In this document: positions 52,760 to 63,200 of the stretch, one piece after another
Position numbering within the stretch: position 1 is the first letter of the stretch
Layout: each line of letters opens with the position of its first letter
IMG/VR virus record: IMGVR_UViG_3300042868_003731
Coordinates: 89,967 to 153,966 of that record
DNA from: a virus
DNA length: 64,000 bases
Strand: one strand, 5' to 3'
Translations under genes and position numbers: made by a program
Notes under the pieces: model-generated
Seen by the model: only the letters and a program-made list of their open reading frames with translations
The model's database searches: none
What the model was told of the DNA's origin: nothing

Positions 52760-53357
52760 GGATAACTTTTCTAAATATATTGCAAGCGGTAAACTTACGC
52801 GAAACGAAGTAAGAAAACTGTCAAAGGACGCAAATATTTATAAAGAAGATCGCTTTAATGCACAGCTTTCCAGTTCTGGCAAGGGTAGACTAGATACAAG
52901 TATTCGCAATTCTACGATCTTCTTTCCAAAAGCCGATAAGTATCCTAACACATTTAGCATACTTCAATCCGCGATAATAAGCGAGTACTCTTCGATATGC
53001 TCTTACATAGACTTAACAAATATTGCTGAGATACAGTATGCAAGATACGAAAAAGGTAACTTCTTTAAAAAACACAAAGACACCTTGTATGATACTAACA
53101 TAAAAAGAATTCTCACGTGCTCGATTAATCTATCAGAAGAAAATGATTATGGTGGTGGTGAGTTAGTCGTGTTTGATAACAATAATAACGAAATAGCAAA
53201 GCTTTCAAAAGAAATCGGAAGCTTCATAATATTTCCAGCCGTGTTTTACCATGAAGCTAGGATCGTAGAATCTGGAACACGCGAAGCAATCGTGACTTGG
53301 ATACACGAAAGCGACGCAGTTTTAAATAAGTTCAAAAAAGAAATGAACTTGGAATGA
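52758..53357 (+). CDS. Prolyl-4-hydroxylase-like 2OG-Fe(II) dioxygenase
   Basis: 199 residues with GGGAG at 52747-52751. A complete facial triad is visible: His106-x-Asp108 (KKHKD) and distal His165 (FYHEARIV), followed ten residues later by Arg175 (ESGTREAIVTW). 'IQYARYEKGNFFKKHKD', 'LTCSINLSEENDYGGGELVVF' and 'GSFIIFPAVFYHEARIVESGTR' are typical of the P4Hc domain shared by bacterial PiuC/YbiX and collagen-type prolyl hydroxylases. It should hydroxylate using O2 and 2-oxoglutarate. Substrate unknown; a fibre residue or sugar is the contextual guess. Confidence 0.82.
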   Translation: MDNFSKYIASGKLTRNEVRKLSKDANIYKEDRFNAQLSSSGKGRLDTSIRNSTIFFPKADKYPNTFSILQSAIISEYSSICSYIDLTNIAEIQYARYEKGNFFKKHKDTLYDTNIKRILTCSINLSEENDYGGGELVVFDNNNNEIAKLSKEIGSFIIFPAVFYHEARIVESGTREAIVTWIHESDAVLNKFKKEMNLE

Positions 53358-53367
53358 GTAGATAGAA

Positions 53368-54039
53368 TTGATATTTGAAAAGAACGACCAGAGCGTATGC
53401 TTTGTGCATATACCCAGAAATGGTGGGCGACACTTTATCAGTCTACTCAAGAAGAATTCTTACATACAAAACAAAAAGTGTAAAGAAATTTTTTATACTC
53501 ACTTTTATAAAGATAGTGAGTACATGCATATAACATACGAAGAACTCAAAGATATCCACGGAGAATTAAAAAACTCTAAAAAGATCATCATATTTAGAAA
53601 TCCTCTAGATCGTTTCTTATCTACAGTTAATTCTGAGTGGTCAATGAAATTGTTTTTTGGTGGGTATGAAAATTTTCATCTAATGAACGACCCTATATAC
53701 TTTAAGTATGTTATGAAAGAAAAACCGTATTCGTTAAGAACTAAGGGAAAATACTTTATTTTTAAAGGTCTTACCAATATGTTTAACAATTGGTTCAAAC
53801 CGCAAGTAGATTTTTTTAATGAAGACTTTTACGTTTGGAAATTTGAAAACGGGTTCAACGACGAGTTCGTAGAGTTTCTAACAAAAGATGTCGGTTTGGA
53901 TATAAATATAAACGTAAAAGACATATACGATAGAGCTTTTTACGATGATAAGATAAAAGATTTTTCATTATCTGAAGAGCTCAAAGAAAACGTCCTGAAC
54001 TTTTATAAAAAAGACTATGAGTTCTGGAAACAACTTTAA
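53368..54039 (+). CDS. Sulfotransferase-like protein
   Basis: 223 residues from a TTG start; there is no in-frame ATG before the first motif. 'VCFVHIPRNGGRHF' (residues 10-23) is the PAPS 5'-phosphosulfate loop. 'KKIIIFRNPLDRFLSTVNSEW' (71-91) is the 3'-phosphate-binding block R-x-P-x-x-R-x-x-S of the Sulfotransfer_2/3 families. Such enzymes transfer sulfate to glycans, tyrosines or small molecules. It closes the modification cassette. The gene and its upstream oxygenase look more AT-rich than their neighbours, which hints at recent acquisition. Confidence 0.72.
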   Translation: MIFEKNDQSVCFVHIPRNGGRHFISLLKKNSYIQNKKCKEIFYTHFYKDSEYMHITYEELKDIHGELKNSKKIIIFRNPLDRFLSTVNSEWSMKLFFGGYENFHLMNDPIYFKYVMKEKPYSLRTKGKYFIFKGLTNMFNNWFKPQVDFFNEDFYVWKFENGFNDEFVEFLTKDVGLDININVKDIYDRAFYDDKIKDFSLSEELKENVLNFYKKDYEFWKQL

Positions 54040-54055
54040 TATGAGGAGAGTGAAG

Positions 54056-54355
54056 ATGAAAGGTGACTACAAACTTATTTTTTTACAAAATGATAAGACT
54101 TATATAGCAGAAGTAAAATCTGAGACCAGCAAGACGATAGAACTAATCAATCCTATGTCTGTTGAATACAAGTTTAATGCAGAAAGCATGCCAGTTTTTA
54201 GATACGTGCCTTGGCAGATTCTGTCTGCAGAAGCAATCGTTGAACTTAATAAAAGTAGCATTGTTATGATGACAAAGCCAAAGGTAGAAATGCTGGACGT
54301 CTATCAGAGAATATGCATATCATTCATACCAGTCGAGCCAGACGAAGAAGACTAA
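54056..54355 (+). CDS. Small protein with possible Sm-like fold
   Basis: 99 residues from the ATG at 54056 (GAGGAGAG upstream). Pattern 'YKLIFLQNDKTYIAEVKSETSKTIELINPMSVEY', then 'FRYVPWQIL', then 'VMMTKPKVEMLDVYQ', similar in layout to small Sm/Hfq-like proteins of marine T4-like phages (five short strands with a late P-W). It may bind RNA and regulate translation. Identification is by general pattern only. Confidence 0.6.
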   Translation: MKGDYKLIFLQNDKTYIAEVKSETSKTIELINPMSVEYKFNAESMPVFRYVPWQILSAEAIVELNKSSIVMMTKPKVEMLDVYQRICISFIPVEPDEED

Positions 54356-54390
54356 AGTTTCTTCCACTTCTACATTGTGATTTAGAATTG

Positions 54391-54415
54391 AGAGGGACGA
54401 ATAGTCCCTCTTTTT
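54391..54415 (+). terminator. Rho-independent terminator
   Basis: AGAGGGAC / GTCCCTCT stem with GAATA loop and a T-run ending at 54415. It closes the modification cassette. Confidence 0.85.
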
Positions 54416-54422
54416 ATAAATA
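54415..54422 (+). promoter_or_regulatory. T4-type late promoter for fibre module B
   Basis: Exact TATAAATA that begins with the last T of the terminator above. It marks the boundary to the second fibre operon; the next gene starts at 54447. Confidence 0.8.
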
Positions 54423-54446
54423 GAAACAAAAGTGGAGATAGAATAC

Positions 54447-54785
54447 ATGGCAACTCGCGCAAACTTGTATGTAGACCAAGGTGTTGATTATTCAATCGAC
54501 CTATATCTAACGACTAACGAAGGCGCGGATTACAGCGTTTCGAATAAGTCTTTCTACTGTAATATTAAGAAGTTGTACGCTTCATCTGCGGTAGCAAACG
54601 CAGAGATCACGACTCACGTCAACGCAAATACGAGTATGATAGAGTTATACATTCCTCCAGAAACCACAGAAGATCTTGATCCTGGAAAATATACATATGA
54701 TATACTCATGGTGGATCTAAGTGGGTCTAGGACAAAAGTTTTAGAGGGTCTTATGTTTATTCTTCCAACTGTCACGAGGTTATAA
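54447..54785 (+). CDS. Small virion structural protein
   Basis: 112 residues from the ATG at 54447 (GGAGA upstream). 'MATRANLYVDQGVDYSIDLYLTTNEGADY' and the closing 'DILMVDLSGSRTKVLEGLMFILPTVT' resemble small Ig-like or adaptor proteins placed before fibre genes in marine T4-like phages. All-beta. Probably a connector or fibre-base protein. Confidence 0.7.
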   Translation: MATRANLYVDQGVDYSIDLYLTTNEGADYSVSNKSFYCNIKKLYASSAVANAEITTHVNANTSMIELYIPPETTEDLDPGKYTYDILMVDLSGSRTKVLEGLMFILPTVTRL

Positions 54786-54788
54786 TAG

Positions 54789-55097
54789 ATGGCAAGAGAA
54801 AGAATTAACGTAACAGTTGGTCAAGCATCTATACCAATTGGCCGCGAGAATGTTAAAGTATTCGCAAGCCAATCTGGGCCTGTGATCGTTGGTCAAGCGA
54901 CAGTTCCAGTTGGAACAGAACGCCCAAAGATATTTACAAACCAATCGAACCTCGTAATAAGAAGACTTGAGGATCTTGCGGACGTAAATCTAAACAATAA
55001 TGTAAACGGCGCAATTCTTGTTTACAACTCCTCATCACAGACGTTTATCGCAACAAATATACTTAACGCGCAAGTCATTGACGGCGGCACATACTAA
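54789..55097 (+). CDS. Small fibre-associated protein
   Basis: 102 residues. A repeated unit ('VTVGQASIPIGRENVKVFASQSGPV' / 'VIVGQATVPVGTERPKIFTNQSNLV', about 29 residues each) is followed by 'LEDLADVNLNNNVNGAILVYNSSSQTF', the L-x-D-L-x-D-V motif common in phage fibre and neck-fibre proteins. Probably structural. Confidence 0.7.
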   Translation: MARERINVTVGQASIPIGRENVKVFASQSGPVIVGQATVPVGTERPKIFTNQSNLVIRRLEDLADVNLNNNVNGAILVYNSSSQTFIATNILNAQVIDGGTY

Positions 55098-55144
55098 GTA
55101 AATAAATAAAGAAAACGACCAAACGAAAAGAGTCGAAGAATAGA

Positions 55145-56764
55145 ATGGCCACTACAATAAAACATAAGAGAAGCTCTGTATCGGATAGAGTACCAACAGT
55201 ATCCGATCTTGAGCTAGGCGAACTTGCGATTAACACCTTTGATGGTAATCTCTTTCTTAAGAGAAAGCAGGGTAATGACGAAGCGATTATAACGTTTCTT
55301 GCTAATAATCCTGTTAGAAATGTTGTATACGTTCAAAAGAATGGTAACGACTCAAATAGCGGAACATCATGGGATAGCGCGTTCGCAACGATAGAACAAG
55401 CTGTAGATGCAGCCTGGGATCGTGTAGGCGAGATTACTCTTATTGAGATAGGGCCGGGTGAGTACACAACGGAAGGTCATATAGATGTACCAGACGATGT
55501 AATCATACGTTCGGCGCATAGAAGTGCTATCATAAGACCGGAAACTGGTTTTGAAGAAAGAAATGTTTTTCGTCTTGGATCAGGATGCTTCGTAGAAGGT
55601 CTAATGTTTGACAATTGGAGACTTGACAGTCTAGATGATCCAACGGAAGGTTTTGCTTTCTGCTTTAGACAAGACGCGGTAATAAGAAGAGCTCCTTATA
55701 TTCATAAGGTTGTTGTGAGAACTACTCCGTTCTGGGACACGGTTGCGCCTCCTCTCGATAGAGAGAATCAGAACCCTCTTATTGGTCGTGGCGCTGGAGT
55801 TATACTCGCAGACGGCGCCGTCTGTTCTAAATATAGCATATATCCAAACATCATGGCGTGGGGTGCAACTCCTGTTTCGCACAATGGTATTGGATACGTC
55901 GCAAAGAACGGTGGTCTTATTAACGCCGTAAATGCGATTAGTATGTGGTCTCATAAACACTTTCTTGCTCTTGACGGCGGTCAAATCATTCTGTCTTCGT
56001 GTTCAACGCAATTTGGCGACTTTACTATGGTCGCAGATGGATCTAGGCAGATTGTGGTTCCAACAGAAGTAGCCGAGGGTTCTCTTTCCGTTCAAACAAC
56101 GGCGTCGACTGCAGTAAACTCCATAAAGGCTTCTATCGTAGAAGACGCATGGGACGATCTTGTTGCAGAAGATTACACAACCGGTTGGAACTCTCAAGAT
56201 GAAATATATTTTAGAAGAGAAGCTACGACTCTAATACAGTCCATAATATGGGTTTTACAAACGGCGAACGAAAAGCCGATGCTAGATTTTGCTAAGGGCT
56301 TATTTAACACTATATCGGAAAAAGTCTACGATCCTTCGAGAGAAGCCGCTCTTATATATATGTTTCAATTTATAAGAGACACTATTATTGCGCTTCCTAA
56401 TGTCAACTCTGCGTCTGACACGATAGTTACAAATCTAATCACTGCATTATTGAATACAATTCAAAATACAGAAACAGTTACGGAACCGTCTACGATCACT
56501 GCCATCAGTCATACTTGGACCGCTCTTATGGCCGGAGTCGCTCTTACTAAAATACCACCAGCAAGAAATTTTTCGACGATCGAAGAAAGTATACTCGAAT
56601 TAAACAACGGAGTGGTTATTGCATCTGGCCAGGATGATCAGGGTTCGGCGCTCTTCATTGGCGGTATGAAGATCGATGCCGATACTGGAGAACTTACTGG
56701 TCCTCCGTTTGAACAATCAGTTAATAGAATTGCTACTAGAGCTGCAATCGCAAGGAGTTTTTAA
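55145..56764 (+). CDS. Beta-helix tail-spike-like protein (module B)
   Basis: 539 residues. N-terminal 'TIKHKRSSVSDRVPTVSDLELGELAINTFDGNLFLKR' is a common fibre attachment motif. The body matches the module A protein at 35211: 'VYVQKNGNDSNSGTSWDSAFATIEQA', 'RNVFRLGSGCFVEGLMFDN', 'GYVAKNGGLINAVNAISMWSHKHFLALDGGQIILSSCSTQFGD' and the ending 'IDADTGELTGPPFEQSVNRIATRAA'. It lacks the Asn-Asp-Ser-Thr-Ile stalk and one inserted domain. A parallel beta-helix is expected. No hydrolase active site recognised. Confidence 0.75.
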   Translation: MATTIKHKRSSVSDRVPTVSDLELGELAINTFDGNLFLKRKQGNDEAIITFLANNPVRNVVYVQKNGNDSNSGTSWDSAFATIEQAVDAAWDRVGEITLIEIGPGEYTTEGHIDVPDDVIIRSAHRSAIIRPETGFEERNVFRLGSGCFVEGLMFDNWRLDSLDDPTEGFAFCFRQDAVIRRAPYIHKVVVRTTPFWDTVAPPLDRENQNPLIGRGAGVILADGAVCSKYSIYPNIMAWGATPVSHNGIGYVAKNGGLINAVNAISMWSHKHFLALDGGQIILSSCSTQFGDFTMVADGSRQIVVPTEVAEGSLSVQTTASTAVNSIKASIVEDAWDDLVAEDYTTGWNSQDEIYFRREATTLIQSIIWVLQTANEKPMLDFAKGLFNTISEKVYDPSREAALIYMFQFIRDTIIALPNVNSASDTIVTNLITALLNTIQNTETVTEPSTITAISHTWTALMAGVALTKIPPARNFSTIEESILELNNGVVIASGQDDQGSALFIGGMKIDADTGELTGPPFEQSVNRIATRAAIARSF

Positions 56765-56766
56765 TC

Positions 56767-57234
56767 ATGGCACGTATTACATGCAGAACACCGTCAACGG
56801 GTAAGCCATTAAGAATAGCAAAAGAAAGTGTGTCAAACACGTTTGAAGTAATTGCAGAAGCTCCAGACTTTTCTGTTCCAGACGCATCTATTAAGTTTGC
56901 CGAAAGGGATCCTACGGACGAGGCTCGTGCTATAAGACCAGGAGAGATCTTTTTTCTTACGCCGCTAGCTGCAAAAAATAAAGACACATCGAACGATAGA
57001 TGGATAGAAATCATCCTTGTAACCGAAGATAATGATACGATAGAGCTTGGAAAACTTGAGGTTCCTGCTGGTGATACTGCTTTTATTCCTATTCAAGGTA
57101 GAAGTTTGTTTAAAAGAGTTGCTAACAATGCAACTGGAGATACGTTACAAGTTAGAAGCGAAATAAATGGAATATTTGATGTTTGGTCGGCAGCCGAAGA
57201 AAGACTGTCGAGCGAACACAGTGGTGTGGTGTAA
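56767..57234 (+). CDS. Small fibre-module protein (module B)
   Basis: 155 residues, AGGAG upstream, 2 nt after the spike-like gene. All-beta, with 'RWIEIILVTEDNDTIELGKLEVPAGDTAFIPIQGRSLFKR'. It holds the same position as the protein at 37772 in module A and is a likely functional counterpart, though similarity by eye is weak. Confidence 0.65.
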   Translation: MARITCRTPSTGKPLRIAKESVSNTFEVIAEAPDFSVPDASIKFAERDPTDEARAIRPGEIFFLTPLAAKNKDTSNDRWIEIILVTEDNDTIELGKLEVPAGDTAFIPIQGRSLFKRVANNATGDTLQVRSEINGIFDVWSAAEERLSSEHSGVV

Positions 57235-57239
57235 GATAG

Positions 57240-60200
57240 ATGACAGAATTTTTATCAGGTAAAGTAAAAAAGACGCCATCGACTCAAGCGTCTCCAGATA
57301 GATACAGGTATCTGAAACTTTCTGATGCGGAACCAGATCTTGGAGTTCCAGCCGGAAATAACTATGTGCTTGCTTCAGACGAAGAGGGTAATCGTTTTTG
57401 GCTTGATACTAGCGTAGTTCAAGGGATCCAAGGTACACAAGGTCTCCAAGGGCGTCAAGGTCTACAGGGTTTTCAAGGAACACAGGGTTCTCAAGGAACT
57501 CAAGGTCTGCAGGGTTCTCTAGGTTTTCAAGGTATTCAAGGTGCACAGGGTTCTCAAGGTACTCAGGGTTCACAGGGTACTCAGGGTATTGACGGAAACT
57601 TTGGCGGCGCTTCATTTGATTACACCTTTAGCAATTCTGTAGATGCAACCGATCCTGGAGTTGGAAAACTTAAATTTAGCAACACCGATATCACTACCGC
57701 TCTTAGTATGTACATCGATGACGCGGATGATAACAGTACAGACATACAAAGTTTCTTAAGAACGATAGACGACTCTACATCTACTATTAAGGGTCACTTT
57801 AGAGTATCAAACCGCACTAATTCTTCTCGTTTCGTGTTATTCACGATATCTTCAATAACAGAAGAAACTGGTTACTTCACAGTGGACGGATCTTATGTAT
57901 CCGGTTCTGTTTCTTCATTCAATAATAATGAAGATGTTATCATCACGTTTGCTCGTACAGGTGACATCGGTGACACTGGTCTTCAGGGTGTTCAGGGTAC
58001 GCAAGGAACTCAAGGTATTCAGGGAACTCAAGGGACACAGGGTCTTCAGGGAACCCAAGGTACTCAAGGAACGCAAGGAACTCAGGGAACTCAGGGAACG
58101 CAAGGTCTTCAAGGCGAACAAGGGACGCAGGGAACGCAAGGTCTTCAGGGAACTCAAGGGACGCAAGGGACGCAAGGCACCCAAGGTCTTCAAGGCGAGC
58201 AAGGAACTCAAGGGACGCAAGGCACCCAAGGCACCCAAGGAACTCAAGGGACGCAAGGAACTCAGGGAACCCAAGGCACCCAAGGTCTTCAAGGCGAGCA
58301 AGGAACTCAAGGGACGCAGGGTACACAAGGAACTCAGGGAACTCAGGGAACCCAAGGTCTCCAAGGCGAACAAGGTCTTCAGGGTACTCAAGGAACACAA
58401 GGTACTCAAGGTCTTCAGGGTCTACAAGGAGAGCAGGGAACTCAAGGTACACAGAGCCCACAGGGCTTACAAGGTCTTCAGGGTTCTCAGGGTACACAAG
58501 GTACTGCAGCAGTAGATGGGGATGAAGGCGCCCAGGGCATGCAGGGTCTTCAAGGGACGCAGGGTACGGGTACACAAGGAACTCAAGGTATTCAGGGAAC
58601 TCAAGGGACACAGGGTCTTCAGGGTACGCAAGGAACGCAAGGTCTTCAGGGTACGCAAGGAACGCAAGGTCTTCAGGGTACTCAAGGAACGCAAGGTCTT
58701 CAAGGTGAACAAGGAACCCAAGGTACTCAAGGAACCCAAGGCACTCAAGGTCTTCAAGGAACCCAAGGCACTCAAGGTCTTCAAGGCGAGCAGGGTCTTC
58801 AGGGAACCCAAGGTACTCAAGGAACCCAAGGCACTCAAGGTCTTCAAGGAACCCAAGGCACTCAAGGTCTTCAAGGCGAGCAGGGTCTTCAGGGAACTCA
58901 AGGAACTCAAGGGACACAGGGTACACAAGGCACTCAAGGTCTTCAAGGCGAGCAGGGTCTTCAGGGAACTCAAGGAACTCAAGGAACTCAAGGGACACAG
59001 GGTACACAAGGAACCCAAGGTCTTCAGGGAACTCAAGGAACCCAAGGCACTCAAGGTCTTCAAGGCGAGCAGGGTCTTCAGGGAACTCAAGGAACTCAAG
59101 GGACACAGGGTACTCAAGGAACGCAAGGTCTTCAAGGTGAACAAGGAACCCAAGGTACTCAGGGTCTTCAAGGTGAACAAGGAACCCAAGGTACTCAAGG
59201 TCTTCAGGGTGAGCAAGGAACACAGGGTCTACAGGGACTCCAAGGCATAGAGCTCGTATTAAATTACATTGGATTATGGACAGAAGCTAGCTATGTAAAA
59301 GATACTGTTGCTGTAAGCCCAGTTGATGGTAACACTTATGTATCAAAGCAAGTCATCACATCGGTTTACCAGGACCCTGCGGTTAATACTGCTGAATGGG
59401 AACTGTTTGTTCTACAAGGAACTCAGGGTCTTCAAGGAACACAAGGGACCCAGGGTCTTCAAGGAACACAAGGTACACAGGGGACACAAGGTCTACAAGG
59501 AACACAAGGAACACAAGGTACGCAGGGAACCCAGGGTTCACAAGGACTTCAGGGTGTTCAGGGCGAGCAAGGTATCCAAGGTACGCAAGGAACTCAAGGA
59601 ACACAGGGAACTCAAGGGGTACAAGGTGAGCAAGGTCTTCAAGGAACACAAGGTACGCAGGGAACCCAGGGTTCACAAGGACTTCAGGGTGTTCAGGGCG
59701 AGCAAGGTATCCAAGGAACACAAGGCCCACAGGGCATGCAAGGGCTTCAAGGTGATCAAGGCTTGCAAGGTATTCAAGGTTCTACCGCAGGTGATGCTGC
59801 TACTCTCGATGGATTAGACAGTCTACAATTCCTAAGATCGGACGTTAGTACCGCAATGACTAGCGGTTTCTTAACTCTCGCTCAAGATCCAACGGGAAAT
59901 CTACAAGCTGTCACAAAACAGTATGTAGATACTCTTGTATCTGCAGCTATACACTATCACGATCCAGTCAGAGTTGAATCACCGATAAATCTTAATGCTG
60001 CATATGATAATGGTACTTCTGGTGTAGGTGCAACTCTTACGAATGTCGGAACACAAGCAACTCTTATCATAGATGGCATTACTTTAGATATTGATGATCG
60101 TGTCTTATTATATCAACAAGCAAATACTGCACATAACGGCGTATATACAGTTTCAGACACTGGATCTGCGAACACTGCTTGGGTTCTTATTCGTTCAACG

Positions 60201-63200
60201 GATGCGGATTCTTATAGTCCAAGCAGTCCTGGTAACCTAGGAAAAGGTGACGCATTCTATGTTCTTGAAGGTGACACTGGGGCTGGTCAACTTTACGTGA
60301 TGACGACTGAAGGCACTATCGTTTTTGGAAGCACGGGTATAAACTTCTCTCAGATAAGTTCTTCTCAGATTTATAAAGCAGGGGCTGGATTAGAACTTAA
60401 TGGTGTAGAATTCTCTATAGACAACACCGCTAACATCGTAGTAAGCGGAGTCACTATCCAAAGTGTTGGGCCAGTAATTAATTCGAGCGGTGAATGGGTT
60501 GGATCTCCAACAAACCTACAAGGCCCGCAGGGTACTCAGGGTCTTCAGGGTACTCAGGGTCTTCAGGGTACTCAAGGTACTCAGGGTACTCAAGGTACTC
60601 AGGGAACACAGGGTCTTCAGGGAACACAGGGTCTTCAGGGTACTCAAGGTACTCAGGGTACTCAAGGTACTCAGGGAACACAGGGTCTTCAGGGAACACA
60701 GGGTCTTCAGGGTACTCAAGGTACTCAGGGAACACAGGGTCTTCAGGGTACTCAAGGTACTCAGGGTACTCAAGGTACTCAGGGAACACAGGGTCTTCAG
60801 GGAACACAGGGTCTTCAGGGTACTCAGGGAACTCAGGGAACACAGGGTCTTCAGGGTACTCAAGGTACTCAAGGTACTCAAGGTACTCAGGGTCTTCAGG
60901 GTACTCAAGGTACTCAGGGTACTCAGGGTACACAAGGCACTCAAGGTCTTCAAGGCGAGCAGGGTCTTCAGGGTACTCAAGGAACTCAAGGTACTCAAGG
61001 AACTCAAGGTACTCAAGGAACTCAGGGAACTCAGGGAACACAGGGTCTTCAGGGTACTCAAGGAACTCAAGGAACTCAAGGTATACAAGGAACTCAGGGC
61101 ACTCAAGGTCTTCAGGGCACACAAGGTACGCAAGGAACTCAGGGAACTCAAGGTACGCAAGGAACTCAGGGAACCCAAGGGCTTCAGGGTACTCAAGGAA
61201 CTCAAGGAACACAAGGAACCCAAGGTCTTCAGGGTACTCAGGGTACTCAAGGAACACAAGGAACCCAAGGTCTTCAGGGTACTCAGGGTACTCAAGGAAC
61301 CCAAGGTCTTCAAGGAACTCAGGGCACTCAAGGGACACAGGGTCTTCAAGGAACTCAGGGCACTCAAGGGACACAGGGTCTTCAAGGAACTGGTGTTCAA
61401 GGATTACAAGGTCTGGATGGTGGTTTTAATAATTGGTTAGTAAAAACAACTACATACACCGCAGTTTCCGGAGACAGAATTCTAGCAGACACTTCTGGGG
61501 GAACATTCACAATTAATCTTCCGGCTGCTCCTTCTACAGGCGATTTTGTAATTATTGCAGATCCAGCCGACTGGGCGGCCACCAACCTTACGGTTGGAAG
61601 AAACGGAAGCACAATCGAAGGAGTTTCAGACGACGTTGCAATGGATGTGAAAGGTTTCTCTGTAGAATTTGCTTATGATGGCTCTACTTGGGAAATATTT
61701 ACTGCAATTGGTGTTCAAGGTATTCAAGGTGTACAGGGTCCTCAAGGACTCCAAGGTAGACAAGGTACTCAAGGTCTTCAGGGAACTCAAGGCACTCAAG
61801 GTGTACAGGGTCCTCAAGGACTCCAAGGTAGACAAGGTACTCAAGGTCTTCAGGGAACTCAAGGCACTCAAGGTCTTCAGGGAACTCAAGGCACTCAAGG
61901 TCTTCAAGGAACACAAGGAACGCAGGGAACTCAAGGCACTCAAGGTCTTCAGGGAACTCAAGGTACTCAAGGTCTTCAAGGAACACAAGGAACGCAGGGA
62001 ACTCAAGGTACTCAAGGTCTACAGGGTACTCAGGGAACTCAAGGTCTACAGGGTCCTCAGGGAACTCAAGGTCTACAGGGTAGACAGGGTGTACAAGGAT
62101 TTGATGGCGGTTTGCTTACACCCGGTAGTTATGTAGTTCGTGCAGTTAAAGACATAGCACAAACTGTCACCAACGGCGCCGATACAGTTGTTACATTTTC
62201 AGATGATTTTGATCCACAGAATTGGTTCGCTTCAAATAGGTTCCAACCAACTGTTGCCGGTTATTACAATATTACTGCTCAGGTTTGGTGGGATGCTGGC
62301 GCAGTAACTAATAATCAAAACAATATCCAACTTAGAAAAAATGGAACTACGCAGCTAGCAATTAGTCAAGATCAAATCATGACTGGTTCTGGTTATGCAA
62401 TGACATTTTCCACTATTGCATATTTTAACGGTACAACAGATTATGTCGAAGTTACTGCATTTACTGGAAATACAACTTCTCAGAACATTAATAGCAGTGC
62501 AAACGGCACATATTTTACAGCTGCATTGTATGCATATGGCCCGCAGGGTATTCAAGGTATTCAAGGTACAACTGGAACTCAAGGTTTCCAAGGTATTCAA
62601 GGAACTCAGGGAACACAAGGTACACAAGGGACTCAGGGCACGCAGGGTACTCAAGGCCTACAAGGTAGACAAGGTTTCCAAGGTATTCAAGGTACCCAAG
62701 GAACTCAGGGTACAACTGGATCCCAAGGTCTCCAAGGTATTCAAGGTATTCAAGGTACTCAAGGAACCCAAGGTACGACTGGATCTCAAGGCCTACAAGG
62801 TAGACAAGGTTTCCAAGGTATTCAAGGAACTCAGGGAACACAAGGTACAACTGGAACTCAAGGTTTCCAAGGTATTCAAGGTATTCAAGGTACTCAAGGA
62901 ACCCAAGGTACGACTGGATCTCAAGGTCTTCAGGGAACTCAAGGAACTCAAGGAACGCAGGGTCTTCAGGGTACTCAGGGTACACAAGGTCTTCAGGGTA
63001 CTCAGGGTACTCAAGGTCTTCAGGGAACTCAAGGGACACAGGGTCTTCAGGGTACTCGGGGTACACAAGGTCTTCAGGGTACTCAGGGTACTCAGGGTAC
63101 TCAAGGCATTCAAGGTATTCAAGGGGTTGGCTCTCAAGGTATTGGCGGAACAGGTTCACAGGGTGTTCAAGGTATCCAAGGTACATCAGGACCGTCTACT

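Noticed and set aside
57943-59223. Long minus-strand open frames over the collagen repeats (also 60478-61374, 62515-63186 and 38605-39081)
   Set aside because: They are the mirror of 9-nt repeats with no stop in several frames; the products are simple Glu-Tyr-Leu or Ser-Thr-Leu repeats without ribosome sites.
60490-61440. Alternative plus-strand frames (Lys/Val/Arg/Phe- and Ser/Gly/Tyr-rich) inside the collagen fibre
   Set aside because: Same repeat artefact; the Gly-X-Gln frame is continuous with the N-terminal region and the S74 domain.
57418-63195. CRISPR array or satellite DNA
   Set aside because: Repeats are translated triplets with no unique spacers of constant size.
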